Assembly: GCA_029202525.1 (NCBI GenBank)
Contig: CP119325.1
Location: 5,616,001 to 5,680,000 of the forward strand
Reading direction: 5' to 3'
DNA from: Candidatus Pseudomonas phytovorans
GTDB taxonomy: Bacteria; Pseudomonadota; Gammaproteobacteria; Pseudomonadales; Pseudomonadaceae
DNA: 64,000 nucleotides
Below the pieces are notes generated by a model. That model searched no databases. It was not told where the DNA came from and worked only from the letters and a program-made list of their open reading frames with translations. Position 1 is the stretch's first letter; each line of letters begins with the position of its first letter. Both the position numbers and the translations under genes were made by a program. Below, one piece after another: positions 1-8,674 of the stretch.

Positions 1-403
1 CATCCAGGGCGGCGCCAAGTACTTCATGAAGATCAAGGCCGAGCTCGACGACAGCATCCAGGAGCCGGATCGCACCTGGTTTGCCCTGGCGGCCTACAAC
101 GTAGGCAGTGGCCACCTGGAGGATGCCCGCACCCTGGCCAAGCGCGAGAAGCTCAACCCGAACAAATGGCTGGATGTGAAGAAGATGCTGCCGCGGCTGT
201 CGCAGAAGCAGTGGTATCGCCAGACCAAGTACGGCTATGCCCGTGGTGGCGAACCGGTGCACTTCGTGGCCAACATCCGCCGTTACTACGACATCCTCAC
301 CTGGGTGACCCAGCCGCAGCTTGAAGGCCAGGTGGCCGAGGGCAACCTGCATGTGCCTGGGGTGAACAAGACCAAGCCGGCTGAACAGTCACCACCGATG
401 TAA
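1..403 (+). CDS. mltF: Membrane-bound lytic murein transglycosylase F, C-terminal part
   Basis: This is the 3' end of a gene that begins before the window; the frame is open from base 2 to the TAA at 401-403. MltF combines a periplasmic solute-binding-like domain with a C-terminal lysozyme-like (SLT) domain that cleaves peptidoglycan to 1,6-anhydro-muropeptides at the outer membrane. Only the end of the catalytic domain is visible, including the family-typical AAYNVGSGH segment and the terminal RRYYDIL helix, followed by a short polar tail. The gene is followed directly by a palindromic REP that separates it from the convergent tadA. The catalytic Glu and signal peptide lie outside the window. 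Confidence 0.85.
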   Translation, partial: IQGGAKYFMKIKAELDDSIQEPDRTWFALAAYNVGSGHLEDARTLAKREKLNPNKWLDVKKMLPRLSQKQWYRQTKYGYARGGEPVHFVANIRRYYDILTWVTQPQLEGQVAEGNLHVPGVNKTKPAEQSPPM

Positions 404-413
404 GCCTGTACGC

Positions 414-443
414 GCCTCTTCGCGGGTAAACCCGCGAAGAGGC
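414..443. repeat. REP palindrome between mltF and tadA
   Basis: A perfect 14-bp inverted repeat (gcctcttcgcgggt, spacer aa, then its complement). It matches the core of the P. putida REP family and sits between two convergent genes, where it could act as a bidirectional terminator although no T-run follows. Confidence 0.8.
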
Positions 444-452
444 CCTTGCAGG

Positions 453-932
453 TTAACCTTTGGCCCGGCGAGCCTTGAAGAAGTCACTCAGGATCTGCCC
501 GCACTCTTCAGCCAGCACCCCGCCCTCCACCATCACCCGATGATTGAGGAAGCCCTGCCCGAAGAACTGCCCCTGGCTCTGCACGATTCCGGCCTTGGGC
601 TCCAGCGCGCCAAACACCACGCGCATCACCCGCGAATGCACGATCAGCCCCGCACACATGCTGCACGGCTCCAGGGTTACATACAGCGTGCTTCCGGGCA
701 GCCGATAGTTGCTGGCGGACTGAGCGGCTGCGCGGATGGCCACCATTTCGGCATGCGCACTCGGATCACTGTCGGTGATCGGCCGGTTGAAACCCTGGCC
801 GATCACCTGCCCATGCTGCACCAGCACCGCGCCCACCGGCACTTCGCCCAGTGCTGCGCCCTCGGCAGCCAGGCCCAGGGCCAGGCGCATGAATTCCTGA
901 TCGCGGCTGCGATCAATGATCTGCGGGCGCAT
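453..932 (-). CDS. tadA: tRNA-specific adenosine deaminase TadA
   Basis: TadA deaminates the wobble adenosine 34 of tRNA-Arg(ACG) to inosine. The 159-residue product has the zinc-dependent deaminase signature: HAE at 60-62 (His ligand and proton-shuttling Glu) and PCSMCAG with Cys90 and Cys93. The start at 932 is chosen because it gives the usual family length; an upstream in-frame ATG would add 19 unrelated residues. The start overlaps the stop of the upstream multicopper oxidase gene as TGATG, so the two are likely translationally coupled. In older P. putida literature the gene downstream of cumA was called cumB. The assignment as TadA is firm. Confidence 0.93.
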   Translation of the reverse strand: MRPQIIDRSRDQEFMRLALGLAAEGAALGEVPVGAVLVQHGQVIGQGFNRPITDSDPSAHAEMVAIRAAAQSASNYRLPGSTLYVTLEPCSMCAGLIVHSRVMRVVFGALEPKAGIVQSQGQFFGQGFLNHRVMVEGGVLAEECGQILSDFFKARRAKG

Positions 933-2314
933 CAGACCACCGCAATCGCGGCCATCAGGCCGGTTTCCATGTGGTCGATGACGTGGCAATGGAACATCCA
1001 GGTACCCGGGTTATCCGCCACCAGCGCTACCTGGGCGCGCTCGTTCTTGCCCAGCAGGTAGGTGTCGGTGAACCACGGCTCCTTGATGTCGTGGCGGTTG
1101 GAGGCGATCACCTTGAAACTCATGCCGTGCAGGTGGATCGGGTGCTGGTACTGGGTCATGTTCTTCAGCTCGAAGATGTAGCTCTTGCCCTTTTTCAACG
1201 TGGCGATGGGGCGGTCGGCGCAGGTCTTGTCGGTGATGTCCCAGGCCTGGCCGTTGATCTGCCACATGCTCGACGGTTTGTCCGTGTCAGGGGTGACAGA
1301 GACGCTGGCCGCCCACTCGAAATTGAAGTTGAGCTTTTCGGCATTCTCCAGGTCCGGCTCGGCGATCGGGTTGGCCGGCAGCGCTGGCGGCCAGTCACTC
1401 GGCGCGCTATTGCTGGCCACCGAACGCAGGGTACCCAGGCGCACGAAACCGTCGCGCAGGGAGATCTCCTCGCCCGCCTCGGGAATTCGGATGGCCAGAC
1501 ATATGCGCATGCCAGGGCCGAGCCAGTAATCGTCTTCCAATGGACGCGGGGTCACCGGGTTGCCGTCGAGGGCATAGATTTTCGCCTCGCAGTTGCCCTT
1601 GAGGTTGATGCGGTAAGTCCAGGTGTTATCGAGGTTCAGCAGGCGTACCCGCACGACCTGGCCGGCTGGCAATTCGGTGACCGAGTCGGCCTGGCCATTG
1701 ATGGTGATCAGGCGCCCGGCGGTGCCATTGCGCGCGGCCTCGCGCGGGATGCTGAAAGGCAGCCATGCGCCCTGCTCGTCCACGTGCCAGTTCTTCAGGC
1801 TCAGGGTGCGCTCATGCTGGAAGCCGGTCGGCTCACGCTCTTCGACGATCAGCGGGCCGACCAGGCCGCGCCCCAGCTCCTCGGAGCTGCTGACATGCGG
1901 GTGGTACCAGTAGCTGCCGGCGTCCGGCACGCGGAACTTGTAGTCGAAGTACTCGCCTGGCTTGACCGGCAGCTGCGATACATACGGCACGCCGTCCATT
2001 TCCAGCGGCAGGCGGATGCCGTGCCAATGGATGGTGGTTTCCACCGGCAGGTGGTTGATGAAGCGAACCCGCAGCCAGGTGCCCTGGCGCACACGCAACT
2101 CGGTGCCCGGCGCCGAGGGGCCGAAGGCCCAGGCCTCGGTCTTGAAGCCCGGCACCAGCTCGACGTCCAGTGGCGCCGCGATCAGCTCGTAATCATGCCC
2201 GGCATTGTCATCTTCGACCTTGCCCAGCCAGTAGCGCGCCGCGCCACCGGCGCCCAGGCCAACCACAACCAGGCCGGTGAGGCCTTTGAGCATTTGTCGA
2301 CGGGTGAAGGACAT
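932..2314 (-). CDS. cumA: Tat-exported multicopper oxidase, CumA type
   Basis: A 460-residue multicopper oxidase, an enzyme class that couples one-electron oxidations to reduction of O2 to water. The N-terminus has a twin-arginine signal (RR at 5-6 followed by a hydrophobic, Gly/Ala-rich stretch), so the folded copper protein is probably exported. All four copper motifs are present: HWHG at 96-99, HPH at 138-140, HPIHLHG near 393, and HCHVIDHMETGL from 442, whose last Met is the type 1 axial ligand. The gene forms a two-gene unit with tadA. It matches CumA, once linked to Mn(II) oxidation in P. putida; as I recall, that role was later questioned, so the substrate is open. Confidence 0.87.
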   Translation of the reverse strand: MSFTRRQMLKGLTGLVVVGLGAGGAARYWLGKVEDDNAGHDYELIAAPLDVELVPGFKTEAWAFGPSAPGTELRVRQGTWLRVRFINHLPVETTIHWHGIRLPLEMDGVPYVSQLPVKPGEYFDYKFRVPDAGSYWYHPHVSSSEELGRGLVGPLIVEEREPTGFQHERTLSLKNWHVDEQGAWLPFSIPREAARNGTAGRLITINGQADSVTELPAGQVVRVRLLNLDNTWTYRINLKGNCEAKIYALDGNPVTPRPLEDDYWLGPGMRICLAIRIPEAGEEISLRDGFVRLGTLRSVASNSAPSDWPPALPANPIAEPDLENAEKLNFNFEWAASVSVTPDTDKPSSMWQINGQAWDITDKTCADRPIATLKKGKSYIFELKNMTQYQHPIHLHGMSFKVIASNRHDIKEPWFTDTYLLGKNERAQVALVADNPGTWMFHCHVIDHMETGLMAAIAVV

Positions 2315-2432
2315 CGGTGCGGGTACCTCGTGTTCTGCGCAATCAAGCTGCCAGCAGTGGCTGGCGATGAAGGGCGAATACGATACACCTGCAAATGGGA
2401 AAGATTAAGTGAAGTCTTGTTTTGCCTGGGCT

Positions 2433-2526
2433 GGCCTCTTCGCGGGTGTACCCGCTCCCACAGGGACCGCGCAGTTCTTGAGGCCTGCGCAGTACTTGTG
2501 GGAGCGGGTTTACCCCCGAATGGGCC
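2433..2526. repeat. Inverted pair of REP elements
   Basis: Two REP copies in opposite orientation: 2433-2465 (gcctcttcgcgggtgtaccc...) and 2497-2526 (tgtgggagcgggtttaccc...). They lie in the space between the end of guaA and the start of cumA. No other feature is apparent in 2315-2545. Confidence 0.8.
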
Positions 2527-2545
2527 AGGCCAGGCAACAGATACA

Positions 2546-2571
2546 ACAAGGGCGCCCTGCGGCGCCCTTGT
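2546..2571 (-). terminator. Hairpin terminator of guaBA
   Basis: A perfect 11-bp stem (acaagggcgcc) with loop ctgc begins nine bases beyond the guaA stop codon. On the minus strand it is followed by a mildly T-rich stretch (TGTATCTGTTG) rather than a clean T-run, so it is a plausible but not textbook terminator. Confidence 0.6.
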
Positions 2572-2579
2572 GGCTCAAC

Positions 2580-4157
2580 TTATTCCCACTCGATAGTGGC
2601 CGGCGGCTTGCTCGACACGTCGTATGTCACGCGCGAGATGCCTTCGATTTCGTTGATGATACGGCCGCTGACAGTTTCCAGCAGCTCGTATGGCAGGTGT
2701 GCCCAGCGCGCGGTCATGAAGTCCACGGTCTCGACGGCACGCAGGGCGACGACCCAGGCGTAACGACGGCCGTCGCCAACAACTCCAACCGACTTGACCG
2801 GCTGGAACACCACGAAGGCCTGGCTGGTCTTGTGGTACCAGTCGGCCTTGCGCAGTTCTTCGATGAAGATGTGGTCGGCACGACGCAGGATGTCGGCGTA
2901 TTCCTTCTTCACTTCACCCAGAATGCGCACGCCCAGGCCCGGGCCCGGGAACGGGTGGCGGTAGACCATGTCGTACGGTAGACCGAGTTCCAGGCCGATC
3001 TTGCGCACTTCGTCCTTGAACAGTTCACGCAGCGGCTCGACCAGCTTGAGGTTCATTTCCTCCGGCAGGCCACCGACGTTGTGGTGGGACTTGATCACGT
3101 GGGCCTTGCCGCTCTTGGCGCCAGCTGACTCGATCACGTCCGGGTAGATGGTGCCTTGGGCCAGGAACTGGATGTTGTCCAGCTGGCTGGCTTGGGCATC
3201 GAACACGTCGATGAAGGTGCGCCCGATGATCTTGCGCTTCTTCTCCGGGTCGGCTTCGCCTTCCAGGTTGTCGAGGAACTGCTTTTCAGCGTCGGCGCGG
3301 ATCACCTTGACGCCCATGTTCTCTTTGAACATGGCCATCACCTGGTCGCCTTCGTGCAGGCGCAGCAGGCCGTTGTCTACGAATACGCAGGTCAACTGGT
3401 CGCCGATGGCGCGGTGCAGCAGGGCGGCAACCACCGAGCTGTCAACGCCGCCGGACAGGCCCAGCAGGACGTTGGCCGAACCGACTTGCGCGCGTACCTG
3501 GGCAATGGCGTCTTCAACGATGTTGGACGCAGTCCACAGCGCCTCGCAGCCACAGATGTCCTGGATGAAGCGGGACAGGATGCGACCGCCCTGCTTGGTG
3601 TGGGTCACTTCCGGGTGGAACTGCACGCCGTAGTAGCCGCGGGTATCGTCGAACATGCCGGCGATCGGGCAGCTTGGGGTGCTGGCCAGTACGTGGAAGT
3701 TGCCCGGCATCTGGGTGACCTTGTCGCCGTGGCTCATCCACACGTCCAGGCCCAGTACGCCGTCATCGTCAACGTGGTCTTCGATGCCGTCGAGCAGGCG
3801 GCTCTTGCCGACCACATCTACGCGGGCATAACCAAACTCACGCAGTTCGGAACCTTCAACCTTGCCGCCCATCTGCTCGGCCATGGTCTGCATGCCGTAG
3901 CAGATGCCCAGCACCGGCACGTTCAGGTCGAACACGGCCTGCGGGGCGCGAGGGCTGTTGGCTTCGTGGACCGACTCGGGGCCGCCAGCGAGGATGATGC
4001 CGCGCGGGTTGAATTCGCGGATCGCTTCATCGTCCATGTCGAATGGGTGCAGTTCGCAGTACACACCGATTTCGCGCACGCGGCGGGCGATCAGCTGGGT
4101 GTACTGGGAACCGAAATCGAGGATCAGGATGCGGTGAGCGTGAATGTCGAGGGCCAT
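2580..4157 (-). CDS. guaA: GMP synthase (glutamine-hydrolysing)
   Basis: GuaA converts XMP, ATP and glutamine to GMP, the last step of guanine nucleotide synthesis. The 525-residue protein has the class I glutamine amidotransferase domain first (GICYGMQ with nucleophile Cys86, then QFHPEVTHT), followed by the ATP-pyrophosphatase domain with the P-loop SGGVDSS near residue 235 and the C-terminal dimerisation domain ending in SRVTYDVSSKPPATIEWE. Length and ending are standard for the family. It lies 78 bases downstream of guaB in the same direction, with a strong hairpin in the gap. Confidence 0.97.
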   Translation of the reverse strand: MALDIHAHRILILDFGSQYTQLIARRVREIGVYCELHPFDMDDEAIREFNPRGIILAGGPESVHEANSPRAPQAVFDLNVPVLGICYGMQTMAEQMGGKVEGSELREFGYARVDVVGKSRLLDGIEDHVDDDGVLGLDVWMSHGDKVTQMPGNFHVLASTPSCPIAGMFDDTRGYYGVQFHPEVTHTKQGGRILSRFIQDICGCEALWTASNIVEDAIAQVRAQVGSANVLLGLSGGVDSSVVAALLHRAIGDQLTCVFVDNGLLRLHEGDQVMAMFKENMGVKVIRADAEKQFLDNLEGEADPEKKRKIIGRTFIDVFDAQASQLDNIQFLAQGTIYPDVIESAGAKSGKAHVIKSHHNVGGLPEEMNLKLVEPLRELFKDEVRKIGLELGLPYDMVYRHPFPGPGLGVRILGEVKKEYADILRRADHIFIEELRKADWYHKTSQAFVVFQPVKSVGVVGDGRRYAWVVALRAVETVDFMTARWAHLPYELLETVSGRIINEIEGISRVTYDVSSKPPATIEWE

Positions 4158-4190
4158 GACTCAATCTCGTCAGTGGAAATCGGAAACGAC

Positions 4191-4214
4191 GCGGGGCTGT
4201 CGTGACAGCCCCGC
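4191..4214. other. Intercistronic hairpin between guaB and guaA
   Basis: A perfect 11-bp inverted repeat (gcggggctgtc) with only two unpaired bases sits in the 78-base guaB-guaA gap. No T-run follows in the guaBA transcription direction, so it is more likely an mRNA-stability or partial-attenuation element than a full terminator. Confidence 0.55.
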
Positions 4215-4235
4215 ATACTTATATTGCTGGAAGCC

Positions 4236-5705
4236 TCAGCCTACGCGGTAGTTAGGGGCTTCTTTGGTGATTTGCACGTCATGCACGTGGGACTCGGCCA
4301 TGCCGGCACCGGTGATGCGAACAAACTCCGGCTTGGTGCGCATCTCTTCGATGGTTGCGCTGCCGGTGTAGCCCATGGACGAACGCAGGCCGCCCATCAG
4401 CTGGTGGATGATCGCGGACAGGGCACCTTTGTAAGGTACGCGGCCTTCGATACCTTCAGGAACAAGCTTCTCGGCGCCGGCCGAGGAGTCCTGGAAGTAA
4501 CGGTCGGACGAGCCTTGCGCCTGTGCCATGGCACCCAGCGAACCCATGCCGCGGTAGGCCTTGTAGGAACGGCCCTGGAACAGCTCGACTTCACCCGGGG
4601 CCTCTTCGGTACCGGCGAACATCGAACCCATCATCACGCAGGAAGCACCGGCAACGATGGCCTTGGACAGGTCACCGGAGAAGCGGATACCGCCGTCGGC
4701 GATCAGCGGCACGCCAGTGCCTTCCAGTGCGGCAGCAACGTTGGCGATGGCGCTGATTTGCGGCACGCCGACACCGGCAACGATACGGGTGGTGCAAATC
4801 GAACCTGGGCCGATACCAACCTTGACGGCGTCAGCGCCAGCATCGGCCAACGCCTTGGCTGCAGCGCCAGTGGCAATGTTGCCGCCGATCACCTGAACTT
4901 GCGGGTAGGTTTCTTTTACCCAGCGAACGCGGTCGATAACGCCTTTGGAGTGACCGTGTGCGGTGTCGACAACAACCACGTCAACGCCAGCGGCAACCAG
5001 GGCGGCAACACGCTCGCCGGTGTCCTTGCCGGTGCCGACTGCGGCGCCAACGCGCAGGCGGCCCTGGTCGTCCTTGCTGGCCAGCGGGTAGGCCTTGGCT
5101 TTTTCGATGTCCTTGACGGTCATCATGCCCTTGAGGCTGAACTTGTCGTCAACGATCAGGACTTTTTCCAGACGGTGCTTGTGCAGCAGCTCGCGGACTT
5201 CGTTCTTGTCGGCGCCTTCGCGGACGGTGACCAAACGCTCTTTGGGGGTCATCACGTCGCGGACTTTGGCATCCAGGCGGGTTTCAAAGCGCACATCACG
5301 GGAGGTGACGATGCCGACCAGGTCGCCGTTCGCCAGCACCGGAACACCGGAGATGTTGTTCAGGCGGGTGAGGTCGAACAGGTCACGCACGGTGGCGTCG
5401 GCGTCGATGGTGATCGGGTCTTTGACCACGCCAGCCTCGAACTTCTTGACCTTGCGCACTTCGCCGGCCTGCTGTTCGATGGTCATGTTCTTGTGGATGA
5501 TGCCGATGCCGCCTTCCTGGGCCATGGCAATGGCCAGACGCGCTTCGGTCACGGTATCCATGGCGGCGGAAACCAGCGGAATGTTCAGCTCGATGCCACG
5601 GGTCAAACGGGTCTTGAGACTGACTTCATTGGGCAGTACCTCGGAATAGCCAGGTACAAGGAGGATATCGTCGAAGGTCAGGGCTTCTTGGCTGATACGC
5701 AGCAT
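4236..5705 (-). CDS. guaB: IMP dehydrogenase
   Basis: GuaB oxidises IMP to XMP with NAD+, the committed step towards GMP. The start at 5705 gives 489 residues beginning MLRISQEALTFDDILLVPG, the classic family N-terminus, with a GGGAG ribosome site upstream; the frame stays open further upstream but without similarity. The TIM barrel is interrupted by two CBS domains (about 95-205). The catalytic loop GPGSICTTR carries the nucleophilic Cys near 305, and the flap and GSMFAGTEEAPGE segment are intact. It is the first gene of guaBA. Confidence 0.97.
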   Translation of the reverse strand: MLRISQEALTFDDILLVPGYSEVLPNEVSLKTRLTRGIELNIPLVSAAMDTVTEARLAIAMAQEGGIGIIHKNMTIEQQAGEVRKVKKFEAGVVKDPITIDADATVRDLFDLTRLNNISGVPVLANGDLVGIVTSRDVRFETRLDAKVRDVMTPKERLVTVREGADKNEVRELLHKHRLEKVLIVDDKFSLKGMMTVKDIEKAKAYPLASKDDQGRLRVGAAVGTGKDTGERVAALVAAGVDVVVVDTAHGHSKGVIDRVRWVKETYPQVQVIGGNIATGAAAKALADAGADAVKVGIGPGSICTTRIVAGVGVPQISAIANVAAALEGTGVPLIADGGIRFSGDLSKAIVAGASCVMMGSMFAGTEEAPGEVELFQGRSYKAYRGMGSLGAMAQAQGSSDRYFQDSSAGAEKLVPEGIEGRVPYKGALSAIIHQLMGGLRSSMGYTGSATIEEMRTKPEFVRITGAGMAESHVHDVQITKEAPNYRVG

Positions 5706-5791
5706 CGCGGGGGCTCCCGGGCGGGAAAAATGGAAGCGCGCCATTATACTCATGCACGGCGCGCCGCTCAATGCAAAATAAGGGCCTTCGG

Positions 5792-6349
5792 TCAGCCTTG
5801 TGGCAGTTTTACCTGTACCACGACCACCGGCTGGTCGAGCCAGTCGGCAAAGCTGTCGAGAAAGGCCTGGGTAAACCCGGCCTCGCCCCAGTTGTTGAAG
5901 ATGAACCCCAGATTGGAAAAGGCACATGGCTGCAGGTAAATGAAGCCATTTATGTCATCTTCAAAGCCACACAGCGGGCAGGTGAAGTTGTCGCTCACTG
6001 CCGGCGTCCACTCTTCCAGGCTTTCGAACAATGGCTCGCCCACCTCGCGCCGGCACTCCGGGCAGCCGGCTTCTTCGAGAAAACCTTCGGTGGGGGTGTA
6101 GATGCAGCGTTTGAACATCACCTCCAGGCCGTTCACCGGCTGGTCGAAGGGCAGCTTTTCCGGATGAAGGGCCACTTTGCGCGCCCCGGCGGCCAGGGCA
6201 TGGCCCATGCGGTTGCCCGTGCGGCCGCAGGTGGTCAGCTGTTCTTCGATGACCTTTTCGCGCACCAGCCAGCGCAGGATGGCCCGTGAGCGGGCTTCGT
6301 GCGAAGGGACCGTGGACAGTTTGGGAACGATGATGCTCTGGGTGTTCAT
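5792..6349 (-). CDS. Conserved protein with two CxxC pairs, function unknown
   Basis: A 185-residue cytosolic protein without signal peptide or membrane segments. Two cysteine pairs, CPEC and CPLC, lie about 30 residues apart in the second half and look like a zinc-ribbon-type metal site. The C-terminal part is rich in Phe, Trp and Asp (NGFIYLQPCAFSNLGFIFNNW). The start at 6349 (MNTQS) was preferred to an upstream ATG that adds 17 residues. Its neighbours are guaB and a TauE-like permease, both on the same strand. I recall homologues conserved in Pseudomonas and sometimes labelled as a sugar ABC transporter ATPase, but no Walker motif is visible here, so I do not assign that role. Confidence 0.7.
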   Translation of the reverse strand: MNTQSIIVPKLSTVPSHEARSRAILRWLVREKVIEEQLTTCGRTGNRMGHALAAGARKVALHPEKLPFDQPVNGLEVMFKRCIYTPTEGFLEEAGCPECRREVGEPLFESLEEWTPAVSDNFTCPLCGFEDDINGFIYLQPCAFSNLGFIFNNWGEAGFTQAFLDSFADWLDQPVVVVQVKLPQG

Positions 6350-6396
6350 GAACGGGACAAGCCTGAAAAACGCCGGTAATGACGCAATTCTACCGC

Positions 6397-7152
6397 TCAA
6401 GCGCTCAGGTAGCGACCAATCAACGCCAGGCCACTGGCCAGCACCAGCCAGGTGACCAGGCGGACAAAGGCTTCGCGGGACAGCTTCATGCTAAGCCGGC
6501 GGCCCAGCCAGAGGCCGACGAACATCACCGGCAGCAGACAGGCGGCCAGCAACAGCAGGCTGGTGTCGGCATATACGCCGGCGATGAGAAACAACGACAG
6601 GCGCACGATGGTGCTGCAACTGATCAAGGCACTTTGGGTAGCGCGTACTTGCTCTTTCACCTCCAGACGTGCACTGAGATAGATCGCATACAGGAAGCCG
6701 CCACTGCCGAACAGCGCGCCAAACAGGCCTCCTATGGTCCCCATCGGTACTGCCCAGAATCCGGACAACCTGGCGGGACGCACCTTCACTGCCAGGCCGT
6801 AGACCGCGTAGGCGGTGACGAACAGGCCCATGAGCAAAAGCAGCAGGTCGGATTTCAGGTTAAGCAGAAATGTCACCCCCAGGAGGCAGCCTATGGCCAT
6901 GAAGGGCAGCAGGCGCAGCAGTTCGCCACGCACCACATCACGGCGCGAGGGCAGCAGGTTGCCGAAGGCGGCGACGAAGTCGAGCAGCACCAGCAGCGGG
7001 ATGATCCGCGACAGTGGCATGAAGTGGATCAGTACCGGGCCTGCAACCAGCGCGGTGCCGAAGCCGGCGATGCCGAAGACGATGTAGGCAACCCCGACAC
7101 CGAGCAGGATAGGCAGCCAGTCAAGGCCGGAGAATGACAATTGAGCGAGCAT
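6397..7152 (-). CDS. TauE/SafE family sulfite/organic-acid exporter-like permease
   Basis: A 251-residue inner-membrane protein composed almost entirely of hydrophobic helices (about eight). The first repeat begins GVGVAYIVFGIAGFGTALVAGP and the second GTIGGLFGALFGSGGF, matching the duplicated glycine-rich motif of the TauE/SafE (DUF81) family, which moves sulfite, sulfoacetate or related anions. The start at 7152 gives the usual length; the frame upstream encodes a non-homologous, polar extension. No sulfur-metabolism gene is nearby, so the substrate is unknown. It is divergent from xseA. Confidence 0.82.
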   Translation of the reverse strand: MLAQLSFSGLDWLPILLGVGVAYIVFGIAGFGTALVAGPVLIHFMPLSRIIPLLVLLDFVAAFGNLLPSRRDVVRGELLRLLPFMAIGCLLGVTFLLNLKSDLLLLLMGLFVTAYAVYGLAVKVRPARLSGFWAVPMGTIGGLFGALFGSGGFLYAIYLSARLEVKEQVRATQSALISCSTIVRLSLFLIAGVYADTSLLLLAACLLPVMFVGLWLGRRLSMKLSREAFVRLVTWLVLASGLALIGRYLSA

Positions 7153-7291
7153 CGTGCTGTGTCCTGAGCAGTCCTTTGATAGTGCATCGTATTGGGAATG
7201 ACATGGGGCGAACAGGTGCAGGTCGTTATAGAGGATTGAGGCCACAGGGCAGGACAGACAACCGGGGGCGATGTCCTTTATGATGCCCACC

Positions 7292-8671
7292 ATGATCAAA
7301 GACCCCTTCGAACGACTCGGCCTGGACCGCGAGGTCCTTACCGTCAGCCAACTCAACGGCCGCGCGCGGGTGCTGCTGGAAGACGTGTTCCGCAGCGTGT
7401 GGGTGGAAGGTGAAATCTCCAACCTCGCCCGCCCGGCGTCTGGCCACATGTATTTCACCCTCAAGGACAGCGGCGCCCAGGTACGCTGTGCGCTGTTCCG
7501 GCAGAACGCCACGCGGGTGCGCCAGGCCCTGCGCGATGGCCTGGCGGTTCGGGTGCGTGGCAAGGTTTCGCTGTTTGAAGGGCGTGGCGACTACCAGCTG
7601 ATTCTCGACACCGTCGAGCCGGCAGGCGACGGTGCACTGCGCCTGGCCTTCGAGGCACTGAAGGAAAAGCTCAGTGCCGAGGGGCTGTTCAGCACGGAAC
7701 GCAAAAAGCCGCTACCGGCCCACCCGCAACGTGTCGGTATCATCAGCTCGCCTACCGGCGCGGTGATACGCGACATCATCAGTGTGTTCGGCCGCCGTGC
7801 CCCACAGGTGGAACTGAACCTGATCCCCACGGCGGTACAGGGCCGTGAAGCCATTGCGCAGATCGTGCGCGCCATTCGCCTGGCTGACAGCCTTGGTTTC
7901 GATGCGCTGATCCTGGCCCGGGGTGGCGGTTCGCTGGAAGACCTGTGGTGCTTCAACGAAGAAGCCGTGGCGCGTGCCGTGGCCGCCTGCGTCACCCCGA
8001 TCGTCAGCGCCGTGGGCCATGAAACCGATGTGTCGATCAGCGACTTCGTGGCCGACGTACGCGCGCCCACGCCGTCTGCCGCCGCCGAGTTGCTGGCCCC
8101 GGACAACAGCGGTTTGCAGCAACGACTGGACGGCCTGCAACGGCGCCTGCTGCTGCGCATGCAGAATCGCCTGACCCATGACCGCCTTCGCCTGGACTCA
8201 CTGACCCGGCGCCTGCGCCACCCAGGCGAGCGCCTGCGCCAGCAGGCCCAGCGCCTGGACGACCTGGACATGCGCCTGCGCCGTGCCTTCATGCTCAGCC
8301 TCAACCAGCGCCGCGAGCGCCTGGCCCGCATGGACACCCGCCTGGCCGCTCAGCACCCGGGGCGCAACCTGAAACTGCTGGGCCAGCGCCTGGACAGCCT
8401 GGCCGAGCGCCTGCCACGGGCCATGCGCGAAGCGTTGAAAGACCGTCGCCAACGCTTCCAGGCTCAACTGCAAACCCTGCAGGTGGTCAGCCCGCTGGCC
8501 ACCCTCGCCCGCGGCTACAGCATCCTGCTGGACGACCAGGGCCAGGCCATCCGCAGCGCCGAACAGACCCGCAATGGCCAGCGCCTGACCGCCCGCCTGA
8601 ACGAAGGCGAACTGCAGGTGCGGGTCGAAGACAACCACCTGACCCCGGTCACGCTTTCACTACTGGACTGA
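7292..8671 (+). CDS. xseA: Exodeoxyribonuclease VII large subunit
   Basis: XseA with XseB degrades single-stranded DNA from either end, in mismatch repair and DNA damage tolerance. The 459-residue product begins MIKDPFERLGLDREVLTVSQLN, then an OB-fold (about 20-115, including the VEGEISN and SGHMYFTLKD segments). The catalytic core has the GVISSPTGAVIRDI-like stretch (here VGIISSPTGAVIRDII), ARGGGS and GHETDVSISDFVADVRAPTPSAAAE, followed by a long Arg/Leu-rich coiled coil. A start at 7271 would add seven residues; 7292 was chosen because it matches the family N-terminus, although neither start has a well-spaced Shine-Dalgarno sequence. Confidence 0.94.
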   Translation: MIKDPFERLGLDREVLTVSQLNGRARVLLEDVFRSVWVEGEISNLARPASGHMYFTLKDSGAQVRCALFRQNATRVRQALRDGLAVRVRGKVSLFEGRGDYQLILDTVEPAGDGALRLAFEALKEKLSAEGLFSTERKKPLPAHPQRVGIISSPTGAVIRDIISVFGRRAPQVELNLIPTAVQGREAIAQIVRAIRLADSLGFDALILARGGGSLEDLWCFNEEAVARAVAACVTPIVSAVGHETDVSISDFVADVRAPTPSAAAELLAPDNSGLQQRLDGLQRRLLLRMQNRLTHDRLRLDSLTRRLRHPGERLRQQAQRLDDLDMRLRRAFMLSLNQRRERLARMDTRLAAQHPGRNLKLLGQRLDSLAERLPRAMREALKDRRQRFQAQLQTLQVVSPLATLARGYSILLDDQGQAIRSAEQTRNGQRLTARLNEGELQVRVEDNHLTPVTLSLLD

Positions 8672-8674
8672 CAC

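Noticed and set aside
5706..5927. A 74-residue N-terminal extension of IMP dehydrogenase
   Set aside because: The extension has no similarity to GuaB, and MLRISQEAL at 5705 with GGGAG upstream is the family start.
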